A model generated the notes under the pieces. That model was not told the DNA's origin. It ran no database searches and saw only the letters and a list, made by a program, of their open reading frames with translations. From Algibacter lectus (lineage in GTDB: Bacteria; Bacteroidota; Bacteroidia; Flavobacteriales; Flavobacteriaceae): DNA of 64,000 nucleotides. The position numbers and the translations under genes are program-made. The stretch is taken from assembly GCF_900112395.1 (NCBI RefSeq), contig NZ_FOLN01000007.1, positions 1 through 64,000 on the forward strand, in the 5' to 3' direction. Below are positions 23,976 to 33,154 of this stretch, in pieces. The stretch's first letter is position 1. Each line of letters begins with the position of its first letter.

Positions 23976-24620
23976 TTAAGATGAAACGTAACCTTTTTTT
24001 ATAGCGTATTTGGTAAGGCCAGCAAGGTTTCTAACATTAAGTTTAGTAATTAAGTTTTTTCTGTAACTCTCAATAGTGTGTTTGCTTAAAAAGAGTTTAT
24101 CTGCTATTTCTTGAGTGGTGAATTCTTCTGCAATTAAAGAGATTACTTCAACTTCGCGCTTTGTTAGTTTAATCTCTTTTTCTTTATTTTTTTCAAACTT
24201 ATTTTGAAGATAAATATCTTTTATTTCTTTTGAAAAATACTTTTCCCCTCCCAAAATAGTTTCAATGGCTTTTAGAAATTCTTCCTTTTGTGCGTTTTTT
24301 TGAAGGTAGCCATCTACATTGCTTTCTATTAAATCATCAATAATTTCTGGTGTGTTATGCATGCTTACTACCAGTGTTTTTATGGTTCTATGGTTTTCTT
24401 TAATCCATTTATTTAAAGTAATGCCATCTACTTCGGGCATGGTAACATCGGTAATAACTAAATCGATTTGTTCTTCGGTATTTATCGATATATATTTTTG
24501 CACATGGCCACCATGCTTAGCTGTAAATATAATATTGTAATTGCTTTCTGTTTTAAGAATACTTAATAAGCCATCTAAAAACATTTTATGGTCGTCGGCA
24601 ATAATAAGGTTATGCTTCAT
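23976..24620 (-). CDS. NarL/FixJ-type response regulator
   Basis: A 214-residue protein with a receiver domain (about residues 1-125: acidic pair in IIADDHKMF, phospho-acceptor Asp in LVITDVTMPEVDG, conserved Lys in QKNAQKEEF) and a LuxR-type HTH (about 148-212: LTKREVEVISLIAEEFTTQE, then LFLSKHTIESYRKNL). Its start abuts the stop of the histidine kinase gene with no gap, so the pair is translationally linked. It probably regulates the CTGAAnnCAG sites found in front of its own operon and of the LipL32 operon; that is inference. Confidence 0.93.
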   Translation of the reverse strand: MKHNLIIADDHKMFLDGLLSILKTESNYNIIFTAKHGGHVQKYISINTEEQIDLVITDVTMPEVDGITLNKWIKENHRTIKTLVVSMHNTPEIIDDLIESNVDGYLQKNAQKEEFLKAIETILGGEKYFSKEIKDIYLQNKFEKNKEKEIKLTKREVEVISLIAEEFTTQEIADKLFLSKHTIESYRKNLITKLNVRNLAGLTKYAIKKGYVSS

Positions 24621-26717
24621 TTATTTTTGTTCTAAGGGGATTTCTATATTAATACTTGTGCCTCTGTTTATTTTAGAGTCAATATGTAATGTGCCATCGT
24701 AATCGTTTACTCGGTTCTTAATATTGGTTAAGCCAATACCTAGAGTAGTTACAGATACATCAAAGCCTTTGCCGTTATCTTCATACATAAAAAAGATACA
24801 AGAGTTTAGTAAATCTAATTGAATATCTATAGTGTCGGCGTCGGCATATTTGAGCGTGTTGGTTGTTAATTCCTGAAAAATAGAAAACAACTCGTTTTGC
24901 AATATTTTGTTTAGTGTGTTTATTTTTTCTTCATCATAAAAATGAATATTAATTTTTATGTTGCTCGCCTCTTGTACGGTTTTTATATATTCTGTAATTA
25001 AAGATACAAAGTCATTTTCTCTAATTTTTTTTGGTAATAAATTATGCGATAAGTTTCTAACTTGCTCGTAAGTATCATCGAGTTGGCTGTAGATTAATTG
25101 CGCTTTATCTGGGTGGTTAGAAAGCTGACTGAACTGTAATTTTATCGCTGCTAAATTTCCACCAATGCTATCGTGCATTTCTTGAGCAATCTTTTTTCGT
25201 TCTAAATCTTGTCCTCTAATAGACGCTTTTATAATTTTTATTTCCTGATCTTTTTTCAACGAATTAACGCGCTGTGCGTTAACCTCTTTTTCCTTTAGGT
25301 TAAGTAAACTCTGAGCTTGTAATTTTTGATAGTAAATAACCAATAAACCAATAGTGGGTACTAGTAAAATGAAAAAGGCACCAAGCACAATATGTTTTAT
25401 GGTTTTTTCTCTATCTAATTCTAAGGCCTTTAATTGCTCTTTTTCTTTAAGTATGGCTATTTCGCTCTTTCGTTTTTCTGCGCGATTTTGTAATTGTAAA
25501 ACTTCATTTTCATTTTGTTTAGCAATAATAGCTTTTTGAAGTTCGTACTTTTCTATGGCAGCATCTTTGTTTTTTATGTTTAAACTTTTATTTAAGTTTT
25601 CTATTTTTAATAGCTTTATTGTCTTTTCTTTTTCAAGCGTTTCAAACTTAACTTCTAAGCGGTTAATCTCTTCTTTTGTTTGCAGATTATCTATTGAGTC
25701 TTTTATTCTGGAGTAGCGCTTACTGTATGTGTAGGCCGTGCTATAATCTTCTTTTCGGGCTGCTAGTTTTTCTAACATCAAATAACTATTCATTTGAATG
25801 TTTAAAGCGTCAGAGTTAATAGCTTTTGTTAAGGTATTTGCATAGATTAAAATGGCTTCATTATTTCTTTTTTGATTGTAAAATACTGTGCCTAATTTAT
25901 CAGATATGATAAGCTCTAAATTATAAAAATTATTTTTAATACTTATTTTTTTAGCTTCACCATAGGTGTAAATAGCTTGATCAATCTCGCCATTGTTTAC
26001 GTAATTATCGCCTATATTAATAATAACATTTACTAAAGCTTGTTGTTTGCTATTGTCTTTTTCACAAATAGCTTTGGCTTTCTGTAAGTAAATATTAGAT
26101 AATTGATATTGAGAAAATGATGAGTAAATAGAGCCTAGATTTATATAGCTTCCTAAAATAATTTCGGCGTCCTTAGAGTGTTTAATGCATTTCTCAAAAA
26201 GCTCTTTAGCTTCTTGTGTTTTGTTTAGAGCAATGTAAGTACTTGCTAACCCGTGTATATGTGAATAGTAAAGATTTGTTTCGTTATGTTTTTCGCTGAG
26301 TTCGGCGCCTTTAATGTGCCATTTTTTACTTTCGTGATATAAACCTTTGTTTTTGTTGTTTAGAGCCAATAACTGGTATGCTAATATGGTTAGCCGGTTG
26401 GCTAAAGAGTCGTTAACAATAGATTTATGAGCAAGAGCTTGGTTAGTGTAATAAATAGAAGAGTCTATTTCTGCGTAGTTATTATGGTAATAGGCCAGTA
26501 GTAAATTGGTATTTGCAATGGCTTTATTGGTTTTAAATTTTTTTAAAAATTGATGAGCTTCTTTGTACGCTTTTTTTGCCGAACCAGAATTAAAATGGTG
26601 GTATAGTTCATCCACTTTTTTGTCTTCTAATTCTATAGAAGTCTGTGTTTGCGTCAAACCAATAGTGCAGTAGCATAAAAATAAATATGCAATTATGTTT
26701 TGTAACTTAAAAGGCAT
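24621..26717 (-). CDS. TPR-containing sensor histidine kinase
   Basis: Using the start at 26717 the protein has 698 residues and begins MPFKLQN with a good signal peptide; the frame also has an ATG at 26741. After export, a long TPR region (about residues 25-345) lies in the periplasm, then a coiled coil (about 350-430), a transmembrane helix (about 442-463), a HisKA_3 H-box (RKKIAQEMHDSIGGNLAAIK, about 515-534) and a HATPase domain with TTNTLKYA, DNGKGFD and GIGLTNIKNRV. This is a common Bacteroidota kinase type that pairs with NarL-type regulators. What the TPR region senses is unknown. Confidence 0.9.
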   Translation of the reverse strand: MPFKLQNIIAYLFLCYCTIGLTQTQTSIELEDKKVDELYHHFNSGSAKKAYKEAHQFLKKFKTNKAIANTNLLLAYYHNNYAEIDSSIYYTNQALAHKSIVNDSLANRLTILAYQLLALNNKNKGLYHESKKWHIKGAELSEKHNETNLYYSHIHGLASTYIALNKTQEAKELFEKCIKHSKDAEIILGSYINLGSIYSSFSQYQLSNIYLQKAKAICEKDNSKQQALVNVIINIGDNYVNNGEIDQAIYTYGEAKKISIKNNFYNLELIISDKLGTVFYNQKRNNEAILIYANTLTKAINSDALNIQMNSYLMLEKLAARKEDYSTAYTYSKRYSRIKDSIDNLQTKEEINRLEVKFETLEKEKTIKLLKIENLNKSLNIKNKDAAIEKYELQKAIIAKQNENEVLQLQNRAEKRKSEIAILKEKEQLKALELDREKTIKHIVLGAFFILLVPTIGLLVIYYQKLQAQSLLNLKEKEVNAQRVNSLKKDQEIKIIKASIRGQDLERKKIAQEMHDSIGGNLAAIKLQFSQLSNHPDKAQLIYSQLDDTYEQVRNLSHNLLPKKIRENDFVSLITEYIKTVQEASNIKINIHFYDEEKINTLNKILQNELFSIFQELTTNTLKYADADTIDIQLDLLNSCIFFMYEDNGKGFDVSVTTLGIGLTNIKNRVNDYDGTLHIDSKINRGTSINIEIPLEQK

Positions 26718-26720
26718 TCG

Positions 26721-26728
26721 CAAATTTA
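26721..26728 (-). promoter_or_regulatory. Possible promoter -7 box of the two-component operon
   Basis: TAAATTTG on the minus strand matches TAnnTTTG and ends 3 bp before the ATG at 26717. If used, the message would be leaderless. Confidence 0.35.
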
Positions 26729-26751
26729 GGCTTTGTAGCAAGTATTAATAT

Positions 26752-26766
26752 CCCTGAATTCAGTGA
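26752..26766. promoter_or_regulatory. Palindromic operator-like site upstream of the two-component operon
   Basis: CCCTGAATTCAGTGA contains the perfect palindrome CTGAATTCAG at 26754-26763 and shares CCCTGAAnnCAG with the site at 23761-23772. It suggests autoregulation by the response regulator. Confidence 0.42.
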
Positions 26767-26914
26767 TTTGTTGGTTTAAAATAATGAGGGTGTTTTAATA
26801 TAAATATTTAGCCTTAAAACAATTAAGGTCAAAATCATGGTTTGATACAACAAATTTAAAGATAATATCTTTTACGAGCATTTAAATTCGTTAATAACTC
26901 GTTATAAAAGGCGC

Positions 26915-26943
26915 TTTGAATACCATGCAAAATCCTTATTTTG
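26915..26943 (+). promoter_or_regulatory. Predicted topB promoter
   Basis: TTTG at 26915-26918 and TATTTTG at 26937-26943 (one base shorter than TAnnTTTG) are 18 bp apart. The expected start is about 20 bp before the GTG codon of topB. Confidence 0.4.
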
Positions 26944-26968
26944 CACCTTCTATTTTAAAGCCAAATAA

Positions 26969-29287
26969 GTGAAAGTCTGTATAGCTGAAAAACCAAGTGT
27001 TGCCCGCGAAATTGCTACCGTTCTAGGAGCAAATACTAAACGCGATGGGTATTATGAAGGCAATGGTTATGCGGTAACTTATACTTTTGGACACCTTTGC
27101 ACGCTTAAAGAACCTAACGACTATAAGCCTTATTGGAAAAGTTGGGATTTGAATAATTTACCCATGTTGCCAGAAAAATTTGAAACCAAAGTGGTTGCGA
27201 ATGATGGTATTCAAAAGCAATTTAGAATTGTAAAAAGTTTATTTGATAAAGCCGATGTTGTAATAAACTGCGGTGATGCCGGGCAAGAAGGAGAGCTTAT
27301 ACAGCGCTGGGTGATGAACGAAGCTGAGTATAAAGGTAAAGTAGAACGTTTGTGGATATCATCATTAACAACGGAAGCCATAAAAGAAGGATTTCAGAAT
27401 TTAAAACCTTCTGAAGATTACGATAATCTATACTATGCAGGGTTTTCTAGAGCCATAGGCGATTGGCTTTTAGGGATGAATGCTACACGCTTATATACCG
27501 TAAAACATGGCGGTTATAAACAAGTGCTATCTGTTGGTCGAGTACAAACACCAACTTTAGCCATGGTAGTGGGGCGTTTTAAAGATATTGAAAATTTTAA
27601 ACCACAACCGTATTGGGAATTACAAACACTGTATCGTGAAACATTATTTAGTTACGAGGAAGGTCGTTTTCTTAAAAAAGAAGATGGTGAATCTATGGCT
27701 AATAAGGTAAAGGAGAGTGAATTCGAAATACAATCTACCACTAAAAAGAAAGGTAAGGAATACGCGCCAAAACTGTTCGATTTAACAGGCTTACAAGTAT
27801 ATTGTAATACGAAATTTGGATTTTCTGCAGACGAAACTTTAAAAATTGTTCAGAAATTATATGAGCAAAAAGTAGTAACTTATCCAAGAGTAGATACCAC
27901 TTTTTTACCAAACGATGTGTATCCAAAAGTACCTGGTATACTTCAGAAGTTAACGAATTATTCCACTTTAACGCAACCGCTTTTAGGGAAGAAAATAAAG
28001 AAGTCTACTAAGGTTTTTAACGATAAAAAAGTAACCGATCACCACGCTATTATTCCAACAGGAATTCAAATTAATCTGCAGTACAATCAGCAACAGGTTT
28101 ACGATATTATTGTAAAACGTTTTATTGCTGTTTTTTATGATGAGTGTATCGTGTCTAACACTACTGTTTTAGGAAGTGCGGCCGACGTTGTTTTTAAAAC
28201 CACAGGAAAAGAAATTTTAGAGAAAGGTTGGCGCGTTGTTTTTGAAAACCCGAACGCTAAAGAAAAAGAATCTGGAATTTTACCAACCTTTGTCAAAGGT
28301 GAAAAAGGACCGCATGAGCCATCGTTTTTAGAAAAGGAAACCAAACCACCAAATCAGTTTACGGAGGCAACTTTATTACGTGCCATGGAAACAGCGGGTA
28401 AACAAGTGGACGATGAAGAGTTAAGAGATTTAATGAAAGAAAATGGTATTGGTAGACCATCTACACGAGCCAATATTATTGAAACACTTTTTAAAAGAAA
28501 ATACATAAAACGTAATAAAAAGCAAGTATTACCAACAGTTACGGGTATTTTGTTGATAGACACTATTCAGAATGAATTGTTGAAATCTGCCGAGCTCACA
28601 GGATCTTGGGAGAAACAATTAAAAGATATTGAAAAAGGGACGTATAGTGCCGGAGCGTTTATAAAAAACATGAAACGCATGGTAGATGCCTTGGTTTACG
28701 AGGTAAGAAGCGAAACTAAACGTGCCAATATTTCACAAGCTAATGTGGTTAAAAACCGTGCAGCAAAGGCAACTGTTAAAAAGCAAGCCGGTATTATGGC
28801 TGAGGTTTGTCCAAAATGTAAAAAAGGTCAGCTTTTAAAAGGAAAAACAGCTTATGGCTGTAGTGCTTATAAAGACGGCTGTAAATTTGTTTTACCTTTT
28901 AGTTTTGGTAATAAAAAAATATCTGAAAAACAATTTATACGTTTGCTTCAAAAAGGATCTACAGTAAATTTGAAAGGTTTTAAAACCGAAGCAGGAACTG
29001 TGGAGGGTTTGCTACGTTTTGATGATGATTTCAAGTTGAAATTAGAACCGAAAGTAAAAGTTGAAAAAACAGAAAAAGCAGCAGCGACAGCAGAAGGAGA
29101 TTCTGATGTTTTAACTTGCCCAAAATGTAATGTAGGTAAGGTTTTAAAAGGAAAAACAGCTTATGGTTGTACTGCTTATAAATCAGGTTGTGATTTTAAA
29201 ATGACTTTCGATACCGTTAAATCTAAAATTAACGGCCAAAAACCAACTAAAGCCTTGGTTTATAAAATTCTGAAAGGGGAAGTGTAA
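26969..29287 (+). CDS. topB: DNA topoisomerase III (type IA)
   Basis: A 772-residue enzyme with a GTG start; the protein then begins MKVCIAEKPSVARE, as the family does. It has a Toprim domain (about residues 1-150, CGDAGQEGELI), SVGRVQTPTLAMV (about 190), the catalytic Tyr in VVTYPRVDTT (about 307), and two C-terminal repeats with CPKCKKG...GC and CPKCNVG...GC (about 612-645 and 712-745), which resemble zinc-ribbon Topo_C repeats. It decatenates and relaxes DNA and may act with RecQ, encoded at 15442-17598. The HGG and G(I/V)GRPSTRA signatures are intact. Confidence 0.94.
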   Translation: MKVCIAEKPSVAREIATVLGANTKRDGYYEGNGYAVTYTFGHLCTLKEPNDYKPYWKSWDLNNLPMLPEKFETKVVANDGIQKQFRIVKSLFDKADVVINCGDAGQEGELIQRWVMNEAEYKGKVERLWISSLTTEAIKEGFQNLKPSEDYDNLYYAGFSRAIGDWLLGMNATRLYTVKHGGYKQVLSVGRVQTPTLAMVVGRFKDIENFKPQPYWELQTLYRETLFSYEEGRFLKKEDGESMANKVKESEFEIQSTTKKKGKEYAPKLFDLTGLQVYCNTKFGFSADETLKIVQKLYEQKVVTYPRVDTTFLPNDVYPKVPGILQKLTNYSTLTQPLLGKKIKKSTKVFNDKKVTDHHAIIPTGIQINLQYNQQQVYDIIVKRFIAVFYDECIVSNTTVLGSAADVVFKTTGKEILEKGWRVVFENPNAKEKESGILPTFVKGEKGPHEPSFLEKETKPPNQFTEATLLRAMETAGKQVDDEELRDLMKENGIGRPSTRANIIETLFKRKYIKRNKKQVLPTVTGILLIDTIQNELLKSAELTGSWEKQLKDIEKGTYSAGAFIKNMKRMVDALVYEVRSETKRANISQANVVKNRAAKATVKKQAGIMAEVCPKCKKGQLLKGKTAYGCSAYKDGCKFVLPFSFGNKKISEKQFIRLLQKGSTVNLKGFKTEAGTVEGLLRFDDDFKLKLEPKVKVEKTEKAAATAEGDSDVLTCPKCNVGKVLKGKTAYGCTAYKSGCDFKMTFDTVKSKINGQKPTKALVYKILKGEV

Positions 29288-29314
29288 TCTTTTTTTATTG
29301 TTACGAGTATTGTT

Positions 29315-29390
29315 GTTATGTCGACGCATGGAGACATCACACAAGTTTTTTAGCTCACTGTTATGATATATCTCCTCACGTCGATATGAC
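29315..29390. repeat. REP-like palindromic intergenic repeat, full copy
   Basis: The left arm (29315-29342, core ATGTCGACGCATGGAGACAT) and right arm (29360-29390, core ATATCTCCTCACGTCGATAT) are imperfect inverted repeats separated by 17 bp. It lies between convergent topB and the M1 peptidase gene. The left arm recurs at 18278-18304. Confidence 0.65.
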
Positions 29391-29399
29391 TTGAGAGTG

Positions 29400-31256
29400 T
29401 TATTCAGAAACAAACCCCAACATAGCATCAATAGTGTTCACAGTAACTGAATGATAATTGTTACGAGCTTTTTTGTAAATCACTAAAGCGTCATCGGTTT
29501 TATTATTTCTTTTAAAAGCTTTATAAATAGTTGAAACATACCAACGGCGACCAACTTCGGTTAAAAAAGTTTCAATCTTTTCATCTACATTATTACCATG
29601 ATAATCATGATTGATAGCTTGCTCGTACCAAACCATAGCAATGTAAGAGTTGTTAGAGTTGGTTAAATTGAACGTGCTATCCAGTAATTGCATCTGTTCA
29701 GTATTCATGTCTTCAGGGAAATTACGAACAAAATGTACCCATTCTTGAGGCGTCCAATTATTTGTTTTTTCCTGATCGATGTTGTTTGTTTTAACAAAAT
29801 CTTGGACTATACTTTCAACTTGTTCAAATTTATCAGAAACAATAATAGCTTGGTTTTCAGGAATACCTGGTTGGTAAATCCATTCTTCCGTGTTAAACGT
29901 TATACCATTTTTTTCTAATAGATTTTCATTTAAATATTTGATGAATTTTTCAGTGTTGGTTGTTGAAAATGCATGAGATTCAAAATAATTTTTCAGGAAA
30001 ACATCAAATTTTTCACGACCAACCGTTTCTTCTAAAGTTCTTAAAAACAGGTACCCTTTATCATAAGCAATACTGTTCATGCCGTCGTCAGGATTTCTTC
30101 CGTTAAGGTCAAGTTTTAGTTTGGTATCATTCGGTGAATCTTTTAAACCTTCTAGTTCTTCTTCTAAATCTTGTCGACCTATTCTTGCCAACATATTTGC
30201 GCGATCTTTTCCGTAAAGCGCTTCCATAATACGCATTTCAAAGTAAACGGTAAAACCTTCGTTAAGCCAAAAATCGTCCCAAGTGGCATTGGTTACTAAG
30301 TTTCCAGACCATGAATGCGCCAACTCGTGTGCAATAAGTGAGGTTAAACTTTTATCGCCAGCAATTACAGTTGGTGTAGCAAAAGTTAAACGTGGATTTT
30401 CCATACCTCCAAATGGGAAACTTGGTGGCAACACAATAACATCAAATTGTTCCCAAGCATATTTACCATATAGTTTTTCTGCAGAAGCAACCATGTTTTC
30501 CATATCCGAAAATTCAAAATGTGCTTTGTCTAGCATCGATTTTTCAGCATAAACACCAGTTCTGTTACTTATTGGTTTATAAGCTATATCTCCAACGGCA
30601 ATGGCTATTAAATATGGTGAAATGGGTTGAGTCATTTTAAAGTTGTAAACACCATCTGCAGTTTTTGTTTTAGGGTTTTCAGCACTCATAACCGCCATAA
30701 GTTGTGCTGGCACGGCTACTTTTGCGTTGTATGTTACTCTAATTTGAGGGCTATCTTGTATCGGGATCCAAGTTCTAGTTAAAATCGCTTGACCTTGAGT
30801 AAATAGAAATGGCTGTGCTTTATCGGCTGTTTGTTGAGGTTTTAACCATTGTAATGCTTCTGTTTTGTCTGTGGTTTTGTAGAAAACAGTAATACGTTTA
30901 GTCTCTGGTTTTATTGCTATTTTTAAAGGGTTTCCTAATTGAGAATCAAAAGCTCCTAATTTGAAATTAGTGTCTGTGCCATCGGCTTGTACCTTTTCAA
31001 TTTCTAAGAATTTTGAGTCTAGAATAATTTCGGAGGCATCGTTATTGTTAATTAAATAAGAGGCTGTTCCCGAAATAATTTCAGTATCGAAATCGACTTT
31101 TATATCTAAATCTAAATGCGTGATAACCGCTTCATTTGGTTTAGCGAACGAGTGTGGTTCTTCAATATAAGTCATTAAAGAGGTTTGTTTTTTTGCTTTT
31201 TGGCAGCTTGAAAATAAAAGTATTACGCATCCTAATAGTAGTAGGGCCTTTTTCAT
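29400..31256 (-). CDS. M1 family metallopeptidase lipoprotein (leukotriene A4 hydrolase/aminopeptidase type)
   Basis: A 618-residue protein with a lipoprotein signal (LLFSSC, Cys at about residue 18), an N-terminal beta domain, the exopeptidase GGMEN motif (about residue 285), the zinc site HELAHSWSGN with downstream WLNEGFTVYFE (about 313-340), and a C-terminal helical LTA4H-like domain (about 470-618). It is an envelope aminopeptidase that trims peptides. It is monocistronic. A TAACTTCG box on the minus strand at 31286-31293 could be its promoter. Confidence 0.93.
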   Translation of the reverse strand: MKKALLLLGCVILLFSSCQKAKKQTSLMTYIEEPHSFAKPNEAVITHLDLDIKVDFDTEIISGTASYLINNNDASEIILDSKFLEIEKVQADGTDTNFKLGAFDSQLGNPLKIAIKPETKRITVFYKTTDKTEALQWLKPQQTADKAQPFLFTQGQAILTRTWIPIQDSPQIRVTYNAKVAVPAQLMAVMSAENPKTKTADGVYNFKMTQPISPYLIAIAVGDIAYKPISNRTGVYAEKSMLDKAHFEFSDMENMVASAEKLYGKYAWEQFDVIVLPPSFPFGGMENPRLTFATPTVIAGDKSLTSLIAHELAHSWSGNLVTNATWDDFWLNEGFTVYFEMRIMEALYGKDRANMLARIGRQDLEEELEGLKDSPNDTKLKLDLNGRNPDDGMNSIAYDKGYLFLRTLEETVGREKFDVFLKNYFESHAFSTTNTEKFIKYLNENLLEKNGITFNTEEWIYQPGIPENQAIIVSDKFEQVESIVQDFVKTNNIDQEKTNNWTPQEWVHFVRNFPEDMNTEQMQLLDSTFNLTNSNNSYIAMVWYEQAINHDYHGNNVDEKIETFLTEVGRRWYVSTIYKAFKRNNKTDDALVIYKKARNNYHSVTVNTIDAMLGFVSE

Positions 31257-31285
31257 ATAAAATTTAATGTTTTGATAATTTATTA

Positions 31286-31293
31286 CGAAGTTA
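31286..31293 (-). promoter_or_regulatory. Possible promoter -7 box of the M1 peptidase gene
   Basis: TAACTTCG on the minus strand, the same variant box seen at 12126 and 17632, lies 29 bp before the ATG. Confidence 0.35.
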
Positions 31294-31344
31294 CTCGTTT
31301 TGGTTTAAAAAAAAGAAATAAACTAACAACGAAAAAAATAAGTG

Positions 31345-31352
31345 TACCTTTG
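31345..31352 (+). promoter_or_regulatory. Predicted promoter -7 box of the DEAD-box helicase operon, with structured leader
   Basis: TACCTTTG matches TAnnTTTG. The predicted leader (about 31358-31434) can form two hairpins, GAGATG/CATCTC and GGCTC/GAGCT, before the ATG. Leaders of cold-induced helicase genes are often structured, so post-transcriptional control is possible. Confidence 0.5.
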
Positions 31353-31434
31353 CGGCTTAATAAAAAGGAGATGGTGTTTACTACATAAATTGTCATCTCA
31401 ACGGCTCGCAAAAAGAGCTTTCTAAACAATTTAT

Positions 31435-32718
31435 ATGTCATTTCAATCTTTAGGCTTATCCGAAGCCTTGCTAAAAGCAATTAGCAAAAAAGGATACACT
31501 ACCCCAAGTCCAATTCAAGAAAAAGCGATTCCTCCAGTTTTGGAAGGTCACGATGTTTTAGCTTCGGCACAAACAGGAACAGGGAAAACAGCAGGTTTTA
31601 CATTACCACTTTTACATGTTTTATCGGAAAATCCGAAAGAAAAGTATAGACCAATACGTGCCCTAATTTTAACGCCAACGCGTGAGTTAGCAGCGCAGGT
31701 TTATGCTAATGTTAGAGAATATAGTGAGTTTTTAAATTTACGTAGTGCCGTTATTTTTGGTGGTGTAAACCAGAAGCCACAAGTAGCAACACTTCGTCAG
31801 GGTATTGATGTTTTAGTAGCGACTCCGGGACGTTTATTAGATTTGCAAAATCAAGGATTACTATCACTTAAACGTGTGGAGATTTTTGTTTTAGATGAAG
31901 CAGACCGTATGCTAGATATGGGGTTTTTACGTGATATTGAGCGCGTTATTAAATCGATGCCAGAAAAACGCCAGAATTTAATGTTCTCGGCGACGTTTTC
32001 TAAAGATATTAAAAAGTTAGCTCATGGTATTTTAAATCATCCGGTTCAGGTTGAAGCCACTCCGGAGAATACAGCTGTAGAAGCGATTACTCAAAAAGTA
32101 TATCGTGTGGCTAAAGGTTTAAAAACGCCTTTAATTATAAAATTAATTTCTGATGGAAATTGGAAGCAAGTTTTAGTTTTTGCGCGTACAAAACACGGTT
32201 CAAACAAACTTTGTGAGAAATTGGATAAAGCAGGAATTTCTGCGGCGGCCATTCATGGAAATAAAAGTCAAGGTGCACGTACAAAAGCATTGGCTGGTTT
32301 TAAAAGCGGACGCATTCGTGTGTTAGTGGCTACCGATATTGCTGCACGTGGATTGGATATTCCGTTATTACCACATGTTATCAATTTTGAAATCCCTAAC
32401 ATTCCAGAAGATTACGTACATAGAATTGGTAGAACGGGTAGAGCAGGAGCCAATGGTGTTGCCTTATCGCTTGTTAGTGCAGATGAAACTACGTTTTTAA
32501 GAGACATCGAAAAACTTATTGGTAATAAGCTTCCTGTGGAAGTATTGGAAGGTTTTGAGCCTGACCCAAATGCATCTACACAACCTATTAAACAAGGGCA
32601 AGGTCGTCAAAATAGAAATTCTAGACCATCATCTAATAAATCTGGAAACTCTAGTAAAAGTTCCAATAAAAGCAGTAATTCTAGGCGTCCAAAACGTAAT
32701 ACAGATAGACGTAAATAA
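31435..32718 (+). CDS. DEAD-box RNA helicase, RhlE-like
   Basis: A 427-residue helicase with the Q motif ([12 protein letters not shown], about residues 22-33), Walker A AQTGTGKT (about 45-52), [16 protein letters not shown] (about 151), SAT (about 181), and ARGLDIP and [10 protein letters not shown] in domain 2. The C-terminal tail from about 385 is Asn/Ser/Arg/Lys-rich and disordered, as in RhlE/CsdA-type RNA-binding tails. Likely roles are ribosome assembly or RNA decay at low temperature. Two small genes follow in the same operon. Confidence 0.93.
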   Translation: MSFQSLGLSEALLKAISKKGYTTPSPIQEKAIPPVLEGHDVLASAQTGTGKTAGFTLPLLHVLSENPKEKYRPIRALILTPTRELAAQVYANVREYSEFLNLRSAVIFGGVNQKPQVATLRQGIDVLVATPGRLLDLQNQGLLSLKRVEIFVLDEADRMLDMGFLRDIERVIKSMPEKRQNLMFSATFSKDIKKLAHGILNHPVQVEATPENTAVEAITQKVYRVAKGLKTPLIIKLISDGNWKQVLVFARTKHGSNKLCEKLDKAGISAAAIHGNKSQGARTKALAGFKSGRIRVLVATDIAARGLDIPLLPHVINFEIPNIPEDYVHRIGRTGRAGANGVALSLVSADETTFLRDIEKLIGNKLPVEVLEGFEPDPNASTQPIKQGQGRQNRNSRPSSNKSGNSSKSSNKSSNSRRPKRNTDRRK

Positions 32719-32721
32719 AAG

Positions 32722-32946
32722 ATGAAGCAGGTTTTAAAAGATAAAATTATTGAAGTTTGCGATAAAAAAATAGCAGCAAAAGGAGACTCCGTTGGAGTTT
32801 CCTTTTATGCGTTTTTTAAAAATAAGAATGATAACCCGGAGTTGTTAATGGAAGCCGCTACTTGGTGGATTGAAACCCATAAACTGGATCATTTTGAAAA
32901 AGCAGTTAAAATAAAAGCATTAGTAGATGGAATCGCAACCAAATAA
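32722..32946 (+). CDS. Small hypothetical protein in the helicase operon
   Basis: A 74-residue soluble protein that begins 3 bp after the helicase stop and overlaps the next gene by 20 bp. It is helical with Trp-rich AATWWIETHKLDHFEKA and one Cys. I do not recognise a family with certainty. The tight spacing suggests translation is coupled to the helicase and the VF530-type protein, so it may take part in nucleic-acid metabolism. Confidence 0.7.
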   Translation: MKQVLKDKIIEVCDKKIAAKGDSVGVSFYAFFKNKNDNPELLMEAATWWIETHKLDHFEKAVKIKALVDGIATK

Positions 32947-33154
32947 TCCGTTACATGGTATAAAGTTAGAACAAATTATAAACGATTTGGTAGAGCATTA
33001 TGGTTGGGAGTATATGGGGTATAATATTAAAATAAAATGCTTTACCGATAATCCATCTGTGAAATCTAGTTTAAAATTTTTGCGCAGAATGCCATGGGCA
33101 CGTACAAAAGTAGAAAACATGTATTTAAAGATGTTAAAGAATAAAGAACGCTAG
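32927..33154 (+). CDS. VF530 family (DUF2132) putative DNA-binding protein
   Basis: A 75-residue protein with the family hallmarks NPLHGIKLEQIINDLVEHYG and CFTDNPSVKSSLKFLRRMPW. The VF530 structure is a small fold related to DNA-binding proteins, though function is unproven. It overlaps the preceding gene by 20 bp in another frame. Its stop codon lies in the loop of a terminator hairpin. Confidence 0.85.
   Translation: MESQPNNPLHGIKLEQIINDLVEHYGWEYMGYNIKIKCFTDNPSVKSSLKFLRRMPWARTKVENMYLKMLKNKER

Noticed and set aside
26925-26972. A 15-codon upstream frame whose TGA overlaps the GTG start of topB (GTGA)
   Set aside because: The best promoter match for topB (26915-26943) lies inside it, so the frame would not be transcribed in full.
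29183-29431. An 82-codon minus-strand frame across the end of topB
   Set aside because: It spans the REP-like palindrome and the end of topB, has no protein-like features and no promoter.
30708-30725. A sigma-54-like TGGCACG followed by TTGC on the plus strand
   Set aside because: The spacing is 7 bp instead of 4, and it lies inside the M1 peptidase gene.
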